Positions 10,978 through 24,009 of a DNA stretch of 64,000 nt are shown here, in pieces; the stretch's first letter is position 1; each line of letters starts with the position of its first letter. The position numbers and the translations under genes were made by a program. Below the pieces are notes generated by a model, which saw nothing but the letters and a program-made list of their open reading frames with translations, had not been told where the DNA came from and searched no databases. Origin of the DNA: Guadua angustifolia (Eukaryota > Streptophyta > Magnoliopsida > Poales > Poaceae); contig CM070502.1 in NCBI GenBank assembly GCA_036346375.1, positions 16,282,924-16,346,923 of the forward strand, read 5' to 3'.

Positions 10978-13900
10978 GTTGTCGGTGTTTCGTAAAACCG
11001 GTAGACGTATTTGTAGGTCAAGGGGCCGCGCGCTTGTAGGGTCGAGGATGCGCCTAGAGGGGGGGTGAATAGGCGTTTTACGAATTTCGATCGCTCACTA
11101 AACAATTCGCTCTAATACACCCCTAAGTCAAAATCTAATCAAAGATATATGCGGAAGCGATAAATAGATTTTGACAATTAAAGCCTAAATCAACTAGGCT
11201 CACTATGTGCACTAACTAAATTATTTCTCTACACTAGAATTGCTAAATTGAACAAACAACTAATACTAAGCAATTCTAATTACAATCAAGCAATTGAACA
11301 ATATACAATAAATGTAAATACTTGAGAGTAAAAGAGACAAGAGGCAAACGATATTTTTCCGTGGTGTTCGGAGACTTGCCGGTCTCCCCTAGTCCACGTT
11401 GAGGCAAGCCCACACTTGGACCGGCTCCCGCTCGAGCACTCGCCTCTTTCCACTAGTCGTGGTTTTTCACGCTTGCGCGTAGGCTCAACCCGAACCTTCA
11501 CAAACTTGCCGGGGCTTCTCACACCTTGAGAGCTCCCGCGCACGACGCCTATGCCGTCTAGGAGTCGGCAACCTCCAAGAGTAACAAGCCGCTCCTCTGC
11601 TTGAACTTCACCGAGCACAACGAATGCGCTCCCGGTGATCACCTCATGCAACACATGCACAAGGACTCCCTCAAGTGCAACACATGCACAAGAGGCTCTC
11701 AAACTACTCCCTAATTGCAACACATGTAATTAATGCTCACACTTAAGCTCAAGAAGCAAATGGAGAAGAGCAACACATGCAAACAACTCCCACACACAGC
11801 CAACCTTCTGCCCAAGCCCCCCAAGGGCTCTATTTATAGCCCCCACAAGAAAACTAGCCGTTTAGGGGCAAAATGGGCGAAATCAGAGAAAATCCGGACC
11901 GGTCCGCCAAGCCCTCATAGAACAGCAGTCGGATTCTGACAGATTACGGACGGTCGCCAGAATAACCCGACGTCAGATAGACGGCCGGTCGTCGCACTTG
12001 CTTGGTCGGTCCGACCGCCCACACAAACGAGCCAAACGCGCTTCTCTGGAAAAATCACACCGGAGCCAATCCGGTTGCACCGAGCGCCACCCGGTCCGAC
12101 CGGACCGGGCGGTCCAGCAGATCAGGGGCCGGTCACACCGCCCCTGACAGACACAACTCCGGATTTTCGCGCAAACTCTTTTCCGAAAAATCAAAAACCA
12201 TTCTTTGAGCCACAAGGTGATCAACACATGATCAAGCACACATGCAAAACATATTTGCACCAATTTAGCTCATGCTCAAAGAATTCAAACCTAATTGCAA
12301 AAACACATTTCGCAACCGACTCAAGAACTATTTGCAAAACGTATTAAGCAAATCAAACTCGAGTTTATGAGATTAATCCTCCTAGCCATGTGAAGGTCAA
12401 CACGAGACCCAGTCAACTTGTCAACACCCGTTGCAAGCCCTACTCACACGCTCTCGGAATTCCGGACTCATAAACCTCAGTTTATTTGCACAACGAACTT
12501 GCAAAAACACATTAAACCAATTTCATGCTTGAGCACTACTCTTTGCAACACATGCAAAATTCTAGCTCAAAGCAACATCAAATCAAGATGCATGAACTCT
12601 CTAATTGCAACACATGCAATTCTCTAGTCCCATGCAACCACAAATCAAACTTCAACTAAAACCAAATCACACGTATGAGCTCTTTACTCGCAACACATGC
12701 AAGCCTCTAGCTCCATACAACCACACAAATACCGAATCATGCTTGAGCTCTCTCCTTTTGCAACACATGCAAAACTTCGCTCCAAGCAACCACAAGATTT
12801 TGAAAGATTGTTTTGTGAATGAAAACAAAAACATGAAGCCTCAACATTCGCAACACATGCAAAAGTGAATTTCACGCAAAAGCCAACGCATTAGCTTATC
12901 CTATTTGCAACACATGCAAATCAGAGCATTATGCGAAAACCAACAACAACCAAGCATAAGTTTAACCCATTCGCAACACATGCCAAATGGTTAACTCTCA
13001 TGCAAAAACCAAATCCAAATAATTTGAGCTCGAGTGAACGCGGAATGAGATCATCAACACATGATGAAGCTCAAGCTAGGAGACAACCCCTCTTAGTAGC
13101 ACAGCGATAAAAACCTTAGACTCAAAGACTACAAAGTCCTTAGCCTGTCTAATTATACCTCCGCCACCGCGCGCAAGCAATCCCCTTTGGGGTCTTTATG
13201 ATCATCGCTTTTGATACTCCTCGGGATCATCACTCGACCCTCTTTTAACTTCGGGAACCATTCTTGACGCCCATCAACTCATGATGCCGTCCTTGTCCCA
13301 TTCTCATTATCTCATTCATCTTTGGACCTAACTCAATCACAACTCATAAAATAATTAGTCCAAGATGCATGGTTGTCTCAATTATCTCTTGCACTCCATT
13401 AACATATAATGGATGCCTTTAGATCAATTGAGCACAACCTAAATCAATTTGAATGATTAAATGTGTCTTAAGTACAATAATGCAACTCATGCTTTATTAT
13501 ACTTAAGAGCTATTCATTTGTCCTCAATTAATCACGGAACACCAACAACACATGATGAAGTGTTCTTTTAATGATTAATAAGACAGATGAACTCAATTTA
13601 AATTATCATTTAAATTGTTATGAGTATATATTAACTACACAAGTTTTCATATACTCATGTTGATGAGAGGTAATGATCCATTATGTGTAAACTATATGAA
13701 AATGATCATTACACTAAGTCATCGACTATAGAATACACCCCACATGTATATGTGCATAAGTATGATTGACTTGGATATAATATGCACATATTCAATTTGA
13801 TTGCATTGGAGCACATCCTATATTTCCACGAGTATACTATAACTAGGCAATTCAAATATATACTCAAGGATTTAGTTTCTTTGTCTTGATCCTTATATGT

Positions 13901-14265
13901 GTCAATAAAGAAACGATCAATGCAAAGAGACTTTCAAGTTAAACTACGAACTCCCCCTAAGTGTGTGCATCCATATAATATATGGATTGGGAAACATGAT
14001 GCATATTTTGTGGTTAATATAATGGGGACATTCATATTTTAACTTGACTCCAAAGTATGCAACTAATACTAGAATGAATATGCAAACATACCTTGGGTTT
14101 TCCATTTTTCAATGCGATGAGACTAATCAAAGATATTCTAAATAAACAAGTTAGTCTCGATATAAGATTTGTCATTAATAACAAAATCACACTAATGGAT
14201 AATCTCAATATTAGATTTGTCATTAACACCAAAACCATAACTAATGAAGGTTGAACTTACAGCGC
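10978..14265 (-). repeat. Inverted repeat family, copy A
   Basis: The copy starts TTGTCGGTGTTTCG, soon followed by CCTAGAGGGGGGGTGAATAGGCG-type sequence, and ends ...CCATAACTAATGAAGGTTGAAC. Copy B at 21520-23972 has the same landmarks in the opposite orientation: the GGGTGAATAGGCGG word, GCAACACATGCA words, CATCAACACATGATGAA words, and the ACCAAAACCnTnnCTAAT end. TTACAG occurs on both sides of copy A (10972-10977, and starting about 14266) and may be its target duplication. No coding capacity was found. It could be a solo LTR or another terminal-repeat structure; class unknown. Confidence 0.55.
11640..12990. repeat. Cluster of GCAACACATGCAA words in copy A
   Basis: At least twelve copies of a core CAACACATGCA occur at irregular spacing of about 40-110 bp, separated by related AT-rich spacers with CTCTAGCTC-like words. 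Their spacing and spacer divergence are unlike a CRISPR array, and this is a eukaryotic repeat. Reverse-complement versions occur in copy B near 22540-23440. Confidence 0.75.
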
Positions 14266-14729
14266 TCCCTCTCCTTGATGGTTGACTCATGGAGTCTCGG
14301 ACGTATACTGGATCGGGCTGAGGAGTCTCAGAAGTATACTGGTTTGGGCTGAACGTCCCTACTTCCAGTCTGTGGTGGTGGATCTCGTTGCTCAAAGCGT
14401 GGTGGATTACATACGAGGGCTAAGGACAGGCCCTTAGCGTTCGTCTGTGCGGGGAAGCTCGAGAGCCTCGAACGATCACTTGGATCGGGGGAGCAAGATG
14501 CAATATTGGCGGAGGAAGTTGTGTCCGTGAGCGAGCCCCCCTCCCTGAAGGTCCCGCCCCCCCTTATATAGGCGGAGAGAGCAGGCTACACGAGACTTGG
14601 GAGAGAGGAGCGGCTGGGGTGCACTATTCCTTGGTGACCCGGTTTGCGATCTTCAGAGCTGACAGGTCCCCCTTATATATCATGATGGGTTGGCAGGTTC
14701 AGCCAGCTATACCCTGTCGATAGAGTTAG

Positions 14730-17700
14730 TGTCGTGCCCCGAATTTCCACGGATTCGGACACTCTGTGTATACCGTACTAGTCCAGGATCACGCTAGTAC
14801 ACACAGGATAAACAGGTTGAAGTACCACAATCATACACAGCGGAATTAAATAATAAAGTACTTCAAGCATAATATAGTCGAGTTACATGACCTTATGGTC
14901 GCCTTACAATAATTCGCCACGCAGGGCGATAAATATCATCAGTACCAAGTTCATTCAGCGGAAGCAAAATACGTTAATGGAACCATTCCTAACCACAGGC
15001 TACTGAGTGCGGCTCAACCCTTAATCCTCCTGGCCTTGACGAACTCTTCATTCCAAGTGTACGGCTTCTTCTTCTTCGAGGTTTTTGTTTGCAAGGGTGA
15101 GTATACAACATACTCAACAAGTCATGCACAATGCAGGTCTATTACTATATGCATGGCTTATTCCAAGGGAAGGCTTAATTGGCTATTTTGCACAAAGCGG
15201 TGTTTCCTTTTAAACAGGTAATCATATTAGATTTAAAGCGGTAAAACCAATATTATTATTAATTAATTTCTCAATTCTTTTTCCAAGAGTTTTGGCACAC
15301 AGCCGTAGTTTCATTCACACGGCTTTTTGGCACACAGCCACCCATTCCATGTTTTCATTTTGAAAATCTACCCCTTGACTGTAATCACCGAGCAATGTCC
15401 AGTACCGTGGACACGGCTATTCGAATAGATTCACACACACACTCTGCAGAGGCTGTACACTTTACCCACAGGATACAGTCGTTCACCACACAGGCGATTG
15501 ATTGCAACAAAGTCTTTCAGAGACTAACATTTGACCGATGAACCCCTCCGTTACTTCCCTTCTAACACTCCCCTCACACAGAGCCGAAGTTTAGACAGGG
15601 CAAGTATCGTTGAATGGGTACCAAGCCGTATACCAGCACGCTTCCTCTGATTATCTTGGTGTGCCTTTGTCACCCCGAGGTTTCAAAGGAAAGAGGTTAG
15701 AAACCTACTTAACTAGGTCCGTCCCATCTGGGACAAGTGGTTGTACACGAACTCGGCTCAAAGGCTCGCAAGGTTAAGTCCTTAAGCGTCACGGGCAAGA
15801 CAACCATAATTCTCGGCACACAGTCATTCATGCTTTCATACAACTTTGTTGCCACCACAGGCCCACCAGGCACAAAGCCTTCCTGCCACTTGCCCCGGTC
15901 CAAATCCTTTCCCACCCAGGGTTTGCATTTATGCAACACATGCCAATGCACACATTATTTCATGAATAGCACCACACAGGCTACTATTCTAATTCCATCA
16001 TATGGCATCATCGCACTTTTACAAAATCGTTCCATAATTGTTTAGGCAATATTCATTTGCTATTAAAATTCATTCATCGCATACAAGCGGACTAAGCAAC
16101 TATCACGGTCTAGCCTCCCGTGTTGGCGTCATATTAATAACCAACATATTAAACATCTTAGGGTGGACAAGGATTTCAGGGCATGTAAACATTATAATCA
16201 AGGTGGCATAACAAGTTTGGCTTTTAACTACCATTTCCCAATTTAATCAAAAGTGATTGTACTTAACATAGCATGCAATATGAAAATCAAAATACACTTT
16301 TAAAACTAGGCGCAAAATGATCAAAGAATGACTTGCCTTCGAAGAGGAGTTGGTTCTGGTCGAGGTTCTGCGACGGGTCTTCAAATTCTCCTCGCGAAAC
16401 CCGTGACTCGGAGTCTACTCGGCACAAGCAATCACACAATCAACACACTATACAGACAGCAAGATAAATTCTAAAAATAAAATAAAAATCACCAATAAAT
16501 AGTTTACATTTTTACAAATTTTTGGGCACTGGAATCACTCAAATCCGAGTTAAAATGCAAAAGTTATAGCCTTTACAATATTCTGAAAATTCATAAAAGA
16601 ATAAACCGAATTAATCCTCTATTTTCCATTGATTTTCGGCTGATTTTTCCTCCGCGCGACACGTGTCGGCACCAGAGCTAACCACGTCGCTCTCGGCCAC
16701 TGACAGGTGGGCCCGAATGACGTCACGCTGACGCCAGCACGACCGGCGGCTCTCCCACTGACAAGTGGGCCCATGGCTGGTGCTCGACCCACATGTCGGC
16801 CGGCCGACCGCGTCGAGAAGCATCAAGCCACGTCTCGCGTTTTCCCGACCGTCGGATTTGGATCGAGCGGCGCAAAAGCTACCCCGGCGATTCAACATTA
16901 CTATGCCCTCACGTGGCGTTACCTTGGGCGTCGGATGAAGATCGGACGGTTCTTTGGAGCTTCATGGCGTCGAAGAAGCGGCGGAGTGGTCGCCGGACTT
17001 GAAGAAGGCGACACGGCGGCGGCGTTTCGAAGCTTCTCGGTGGAATGAAGTGACCCGGCGGGTGTGTCTCGGCTTGGGGAACTCGAGGAAGGTCTTAGGT
17101 GCGGCGAGGAAGCGACAATGGCGCAAATGGTGGCAAAGCGGAAGAAGCGGCTACTGGCGAGCTAATGCAGCGTGCTACACGAGGCGAGTGAGCAGGGAGT
17201 TGAGGCGAAATGGCGGGGTGAAGTGCTGAGCACGGGATGTACTTCACTGGCGGACACGCCTCGTCTTGCGTGCAATATCTCGACAAAATCACCGAGGCCA
17301 AGCAGCGGCGGCGATATAGCCGCGATCAGCGCTCTCCCGGGTGGCGAAGTCACGTCGACCGTTCGATCAAGATCCAACGGTCCAGGATCGGCGGCGATTT
17401 AGGGTTTTCACCATGTGAAACACGGTGTTGGGCGGCCCAACAACTGTAGCAAGGATTTTCCGGGTTTCTGAATAAAAATAAATACCGAAATTCAAAGTAA
17501 TTATTTGGGGCACTAAAAATACCCGAAAAATTCTAGAAAATATTTCAGAGCATTTTGAGCCTAAATAAAATATTAGTTTTAATTTTTGATAATTATATTT
17601 TCTGATATTTAATTACTCAAAGAAAAAATGATATAAATAAATTCCAATTAAATCCAATAAATCCCAGAAAAATTAGATAAATTCCATTAAATGCAATTAA

Positions 17701-17780
17701 ATGCAAATAAGGGTTGATTAATTCACAAAAATTCAAATAACTCCAAAATTTAAAATCTGGCCAAAATTCGGGATGTTACA
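14730..17780 (-). mobile_element. Solo LTR of a Ty3/gypsy element
   Basis: It begins TGTCGTGCCCCGAATTTCC and ends GGGATGTTACA, flanked on both sides by GTTAG (14725-14729 and 17781-17785). Read on the minus strand it starts TGTAACATCCC and ends GGGGCACGACA, the same layout as the 5' LTR at 57481-60415. Shared internal words include the tract with GGCTATTCGAATAG and CTCTGCAGAGG-like sequence. At 3,051 bp with TG...CA ends and an exact 5-bp duplication it is a clean solo LTR left by LTR-LTR recombination. Internal open frames are not genes. Confidence 0.93.
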
Positions 17781-18689
17781 GTTAGCTAGCGGCGCTTCGT
17801 TGGGAAGGCGCGCTCCTGTCCTCTGTGCGCTTGTCAGAAGTAGGCGCTGCATGGGCGGCCCCTCTGGCGTTGCCTTGGGAAGGTTCGCTTATCCCTGCAC
17901 GGCCGTCTTGTTCAGACGGCGGTTGACCAACTTCGAGGTCGATCGACGATGTGGCCGGAGTTGTCGAGACGGGGCTTCGTCGGGGCCCCGACCAGCGGCT
18001 AGGTCGGAGGCTGCGTGCATCCCCGTCCTACGACCTGGTCGGTGCTCTCGGAAGCCCCGACTGGCCAGTGTGGTCATGGAAGTCGACCGTGGCGGTCGTC
18101 GGCAGCTCCGCGAACCTCGGTATGAGCGAAGGGTTCCTTATGACCCGATCGAGACCTTGCTGTGGGGTACCTCTGGTATAAGTATTCGTCAACAGTCTTA
18201 CAACATTTATTACAAAATGGCATGCCACTACTGTGCCCGGACGTGGGTGTAACTACTCCTTTGCTTTTTCGCCATGCCGTGACGTGGGCGTAGTGGGCTT
18301 AGAACGTGGCCGTACGGTCCTTCGAGCCGCCGAGTGATTAATGCCACGTCGTCTTCATGGGCCGTGCCTGACCTGCCGATCATGCCCGAGATCTTCCTTC
18401 AGCCTTGGTCGTCTGTCACATTCTTCCAAGCAAACATGCTCGGGAAGCAAGTGCACATGCTCAGGGACGAGCTTAGTTGAGATCAGGGCAGGCCCATAGG
18501 CCGATCTACCCGAAGGTCTTCCTTGGGGACACCGTCCAAGGGTAAGCATAGCCAACCGATCAACCGCCAGGGTACGATGGTCTTCATGGGAGTTACCCAA
18601 TCCCCGACAGATCTATTTCATTGTTTTTCTCCTTCATCGTCCCACTCTCCTTGATTTGAAGGAGAGGTGCTGCTGCTGGAGGAGGTGGA

Positions 18690-20090
18690 GCGGGTGGCGT
18701 GAATGTTTCTAGGTCCCTACTTTTCCAAAGAGAATGCTATTCGGGCTAACACCACTAGGGAGGGACGTCACATCAATCAACTACGTGAGGCCCTTGGGAT
18801 ACTCTTGTCGACACGACTCCCTCCTGAAGGTTCTGAAGCTTTGATAATCCTCAGCCGCCATGGCCCTTCCAAGACAAGGAGGGCACCAAAGGAAAGGTGT
18901 CCTCACCCCCACTCTCTTAGACTTTGTGCCCTCTTCAATCTTGGGGAGGTTGATGAGGAGGAGAATGATGAGGACGATGAAGGTGACGAATAAGAGGCTC
19001 TAGAGGAGGCCCTTGCCGAGCTACCTCCTTTAAGGAACACAAAGGTCGATGCCTTGGGCCACAATAAGTCGAACGATTTTCTTGTGGCCAGTGTGGCCTC
19101 CAACGATAGCTCTTAGTTAGAGAGGAGCTCCATCCTTACCACTGAGGACTAGACATTGATGCACATGCCCAGCCAAGAAGCAACTGATTTGGACTTTATC
19201 CTCGATCCCCTCAACTTCACACTCATTTCTCCCTTACAAGCCTTGCTCATTCCTTCGCCTATGACAGCTATCCTGCTCAAACTTGAGGTCATCTCTTAGG
19301 CTAGAGGTCCGGCTGTAGAGATCTTGGGCGCATCCCCATCGCCTGGTGAACCCTCGCCTCCCAGGGTTGGCCTAGTTGCCCCTATTCGAGAGGTGCCATG
19401 GCTCAACATATTAGTCGAGGGTGCGAATATGCCGCATGCAACAATCTTGCTACATCGTCCCTCCACTCTTTGGTATTCTACGTTGCAAAGACTGCCTCGA
19501 CTTCATGATGCTTGGAGCCCATAGCCTCAAAATGCTTTGTGAGGCTCTTGATGCCTACGGGGTGAAGATGTATCCTTTTTGGTCCCTTAAGCGCTCATGC
19601 TCCACTCTTTCCTTTTTTTCTCACTCATGGCTATGGAGAAAGTGGACCTCGAGGCTAGGCTCGAGTCCTTTGTGGGGGAGAAAACCCAACTGGAGAAGTA
19701 GCTAGACTTCGGGCATGAGGACAAGGGCTAGCTGTCCCACACAACGCAGGAGGCCATGGACTCTCTAGAAGCCATGCCGAAGGACCTCATGGTAAAGGTG
19801 CCCATCTTAAGAATGTCACCTCCTTGACCAGGGACATGGCAAAGGCCTACAAAAGCCACTATTCTTGAGCCACAGCCCATATGACCTTGGGGCTCCTTCA
19901 CTTCCATGGGTGCACCACGTTGAGGCCCTAGCTCAGTTGTAGTTGGACTTGCTCTCGGATCTAGAGGCTATGAGGAAGGAAACTCATAACACGCAAGAAG
20001 TTTGCCCTTAGCTTTTGAGAAAGGTTATGGAGTCAGTTCAGGCATGACACCGCCCGAGTATCCCTCTGCAAGGCTCTAGGCCAGGATGAA
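18690..20090 (+). pseudogene. Right part of the antisense retroelement ORF, decayed
   Basis: Plus-strand coding-like pieces include a segment from an ATG at 18703 with an Asp/Glu-rich tail (EVDEEENDEDDEGDE at about 18945-18990). A coiled-coil-like segment near 19628 reads MAMEKVDLEARLESFVGEK. Frameshifts and stops interrupt it throughout. Position and strand suggest continuation of the ORF seen at 9455-10545, split by the later LTR insertion. Function is unknown. Confidence 0.35.
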
Positions 20091-20091
20091 G

Positions 20092-20322
20092 GGTGTGTTT
20101 GGTACAGCTCCAGCTCTATCAAATTCGTGGATTTGGTGGAGCTGGGTATTCCTAGCTCCACCAGATCTGTGGAGCTGGAGTTGTGGGTACATTAAGAGTG
20201 TTTAGATGGATCATCTTGTTTACATTATAGACAAAAAAATATAAACTTAATTCACTTTATTTTAGCCTACAAGTTTCAAGATCTCAAGTGAAGCTATGAT
20301 CTGGAGCTCTACCAAACAGGGC
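20092..20322. mobile_element. MITE with GTTTGGTA ends
   Basis: The left end GGTGTGTTTGGTACAGCTCC and the right end GGAGCTCTACCAAACAGGGC are imperfect inverted repeats, flanked by TGAAG on both sides. The interior contains an AGCTCCACCAGATCTGTGGAGCTGG-like palindromic tract. A second copy, reversed and itself interrupted, lies at 37501-37918. The superfamily is unclear: the 5-bp flank fits neither hAT nor PIF. Confidence 0.7.
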
Positions 20323-21519
20323 TGAAGACTTGGCATGTACCTAGGCTAAGTTCCGCCCTTGGGTGGTGTCAAGGATGCTTTTAGTGATGTTGGAAGCGAC
20401 GACAAAGATTAGGTGTGATTCCTCAAGTCACAGCACCTAGTCCTCTCCTTGGCATTGTTTTTTAGCGCTTTGTGGTCTTTTTATTCTTGGATAGATGCCT
20501 TTCTCCTTCCCTCACTTTTGTTTCTCTTGCTCCTCCTCTTAGCCCTTCGGTAGCCCTATGAGATTGAAGACTTTAGTTTTTCTTTCTCTTTGCTCTAGGG
20601 AAGGGGTGTGACTTGTCCTTTTAGTGTACATCATGTTTCTCAAGGTTAATGAACATCCTAGCATGTCATGTGCTTTCGTTCTGCTTTAGAATAGTCTCCA
20701 CATTTTTATACTTCTATGGCTCTGTTGATAGGGGTTCGGTTATGGCTGCAAGTCGACCGCTCAAAGAGAATGGCCTCCAACTTCGAGGCACCCCTTCAAG
20801 GAGCTGGCCTTCCACACTGACATCAAGGATGAATGACGCGTTCCCTGGTCTAGCCCTACCTCGTAGAGTATCACAGGAGTACTTTCAGGAACTCAATAGA
20901 AGGAGTGGATCTTGACCCATCCTGAAGGCCCTGAGTGAATTCGCTACAGAGTGCCATGTCCGGTAGGAGTAGCTCTGTGAGGAGTTAGTCCAATTTCACC
21001 CTTTGAGCCATAGCCCCTGAGTGAATTACATTAGGGTGGTAGTCCCCTTCAACGATGAGGGAGCATCTCGTTCTGATGTTCTCGAATTTGAGGTGGGGGT
21101 GCCCCTTGTGTCCAAGGCCATGGTCCCTACTTCTGGGTCTAACCTTCAATGATGCATTCAGAGCCGTTGTGTTGCTTGACCACCTCCACCATTTCTTGGA
21201 GTCTAAACGATGGGACATATTGCATCACTTTATGGAGTGAGCTCTTCGCGTAGTGTACCTTAGGCATTCATTGTTGCACATAGGCCTTCCTTGTGTTCTA
21301 TATATAGAGTTTTCTTGTATCTATTATCTTTTAATGTACCCTAGACATTTGTTTGCACTTTGCAATAAGAGTCAATCTTAGGTCCGTATGCATGCGTCCT
21401 TTTTTGAGCCCTCCATACCCACATTTAGATTGATGGATACCAAAGCCCTCTTCGATGGCGACTTCCACGTTAAACATGTGTGTCTTTCACTTTCATCGCA
21501 GGATCCGTGAAGTCTTCGT
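20323..21519. other. Retroelement-derived DNA without recognised coding
   Basis: Continues the plus-strand retroelement-like sequence with only short open frames. 21240-21400 is AT-rich with TATATATAGAG and resembles a 3' region. I assign no gene. Confidence 0.35.
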
Positions 21520-23972
21520 CTCGCCTAACATGCTCATAAGTTCAAGCACTATTAGAACGGTTTTGGTGGTTAATGATAAATCTAAATGTGAGACTAACTC
21601 CTTCGTTGAGTATGATATTGTTCAGTCTCATTTGGATAAAAGAAATTGAAATCTCGAAGGTATGCATTTGTTGTCATATTCATTCATGTTATTGTATTCC
21701 TCGGATCAAAGATATAGGATGAAACTCTACCATAAGTCTAACTTTGATATGTGCATATTGGTTCCTACTCATATATATATATATATGCACATATTTAGCT
21801 GGAGTTTACTCTATGATTGATGGTTTTATTAGTATTGATTCCTTTTTATTTTTCACATATATCGAGGATCTTTATTTTGAAATAAATCATTTGAGTATAT
21901 GAAGCTTTTGTAGTTACAATATATTCATGTTGATTTAAATTTAATTATTTGCAATTGGGTTGTTGTCAATCACTAAAGAGGGAGATTAAAGGATATAGAC
22001 CCTCCATTATGTGTTAATGGTGTGCTTCGATGATTAGTGACAATCGGATGTGTTGGACTAATATTTTCTATGAGTTGATGATATAGGTTAAGTCTAATAA
22101 TGATGAAGATTTTGGATGACATTATGCGTTGATGGTCATCAAGTCAAGGTTTAGGATGAAGAATATTATCATGTGTTGATGAGCATCAAAATAAGATATC
22201 GAAGTGAAGGTAGTTCATCATGTGTTGATGAACAAAACAAATACCCAAACTTGGAGAGAAGATGATCATCATCAATTAAAAACTCCAAGTAGATGTGTAA
22301 GGTAAAGGTATAACTAGCATAGGCTAAGGATGTGCTCCTAATCTTTTACCGATCTTGGTGTTTGGTTGGAAGACCAGATTATTAGTATAGGTTGCCGTAT
22401 TGTTAAGAGAGGTCTTTTATAGTAGTTTGAGTCTTATCATGTGTTGATGCATCAATCCCGCTTGCTCTAGCTCTCCTTTGCATGATACTATTATTTATGA
22501 ATATGTTTTGCAAATAATTAAAGCTTGTGCGCTTACTCTTTGTTGCATGTGACTAAAGTTTGCAAATGTGTTTTGCAAATTACTGAACTTCATACATTGA
22601 TCATTTCTAGACTCTTGCTAGCTTGTAATCATGCTCTTGATCAAGTCTATATTTGAGATTTCGAGAAATTTGATTTTAGACTTGTGTGACTACATTGAAG
22701 TTTTAGTGTTCTATAGAAATATCTATGGCTTCTTAGATCTTGGAAATGGATGATGAATGGAAGTTGTAGCTTTGTAGATAAGATCACCTAAATCGGTCTT
22801 CAGAGTAAAAAGTTGCAATCCTTTTTAGATTATACTGTGAGTTTGTCCGAATTTTGGGATTAGGAATGTGAAAATTTTGATTTTAGTATATTTTGATAGA
22901 ATATGTGATTTGGATTATATGATTCAAATTGTCTTAATTTTAGGATTAGGAGTGTCTGAATTGGTATATCCAGAATATCCTAATTTTTCTTTGGATTTGT
23001 GACCATTGAGAATGCTCGAATTTACCAATTAGGAATATCCGAATTGGGTAATTAAGAATGTCCAAATTTGAGAATTAGGAATATCCAAATTTGCAATTTT
23101 TAGATGATCTCATTTCAAATGGCTAGTTTCTTTGAGGGGATATAAAATAGGCTAAGTATGCAGGTTTTAGATGGTGCTCCCATACACCTTTGAGGCATAT
23201 ATTTGAGAGCAAAGCCTTAAGAGCTTATAGAGCAATCCTTGAGAGATTTGAGATGTATTTGAGTTAGAGTTTCTTGTGTGAAATGCTTTAGCATTCTATT
23301 TTATTCTCTTAAGTTAGTGTGAGCTTTTCCTCTCAATTGTACATATGTTGCACTATGTAAGCAAGGAGAAATGTCTGTAGTTGCATGTGTTGCTTCTAGA
23401 GGTGGATTGAATATCCACTTATGCATGTGTTGCACTTTGTGAGGATCAAGCAAGAGACTTAGTTTGTTACTCTTGGTGTATGCCGACATCTAGATGGTGT
23501 GGAGGTATCGTAGTCTGGTGGTCTTCTCAAGAAGTTTATGAGAAGGCCCGGTGTGTTGTAAAGGTTGGAGCTCGCCTATCCGGAGAGGGAAAGAGCTACC
23601 ACTAGTGGATTCGAGGTGTTTGGCTTAATTCGTAGAGCCGGTCCAATTCATTCGGGATTACCTCAATGTGGATTAGGAGAAACCAGCAAGTTTCCAAACA
23701 CCATAGTAAAAAGATTGTGTGTCATATTTTGATTTGTTTTCTTTGACTCATTTACATTATTACAATTTATATTCGTAGAATTGAATTGATTGCTTGCCAT
23801 CTTAGAATTGCAAACCTTGATATAAACTTAAGTTATTGGTGCACATAGTTGAGACTAGACGATTTAAGCCTTAATTGGGCAAAACTGTTTTAGTTTAAGC
23901 TTCCTCATATAAAATTAGTTTTATCCAAAGAGAATTTTAAATCCGCCTATTCACCCTCCTCTAGTCGACAGT
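21520..23972 (+). repeat. Inverted repeat family, copy B
   Basis: The opposite-orientation partner of copy A. It starts near TTCAAGCACTATTAGAACGG, runs through ATCATGTGTTGATGA and GCATGTGTTGCA words, and ends CTATTCACCCTCCTCTAGTCGACA directly against the gag remnant of the old gypsy element. Because copies A and B are in opposite orientation, the 10.9-24.0 kb interval could form a very large hairpin. Each has its own flanks, so they are more likely two independent insertions. Confidence 0.5.
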
Positions 23973-24009
23973 ACTCCTTCATTTTGTCGAAGAGTTTCTT
24001 CATGATCCT

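Larger units (their letters stand above)
10550..18610 (-). mobile_element. Interrupted LTR of a second gypsy element (approximate)
   Basis: Three segments (about 10550-10977, 14266-14729, 17786-18610) read as one LTR-like sequence once the insertions between them are removed. The left end starts TGTGTTAGG. The middle has CTTATATAGGCGGAGAGAG and CCTTATATATCATGATGG promoter-like words. The right end, read on the minus strand, is TGTCGGGGATTGGG, a start common in grass gypsy LTRs. It lies inside the antisense ORF of the older element. No matching 5-bp duplication was found, so the borders are tentative. Confidence 0.35.

Noticed and set aside
11640..12990. Regularly recurring 13-bp word resembling a CRISPR-like array
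   Set aside because: Spacing is irregular, spacers are related to each other, the genome is eukaryotic and no cas genes exist.
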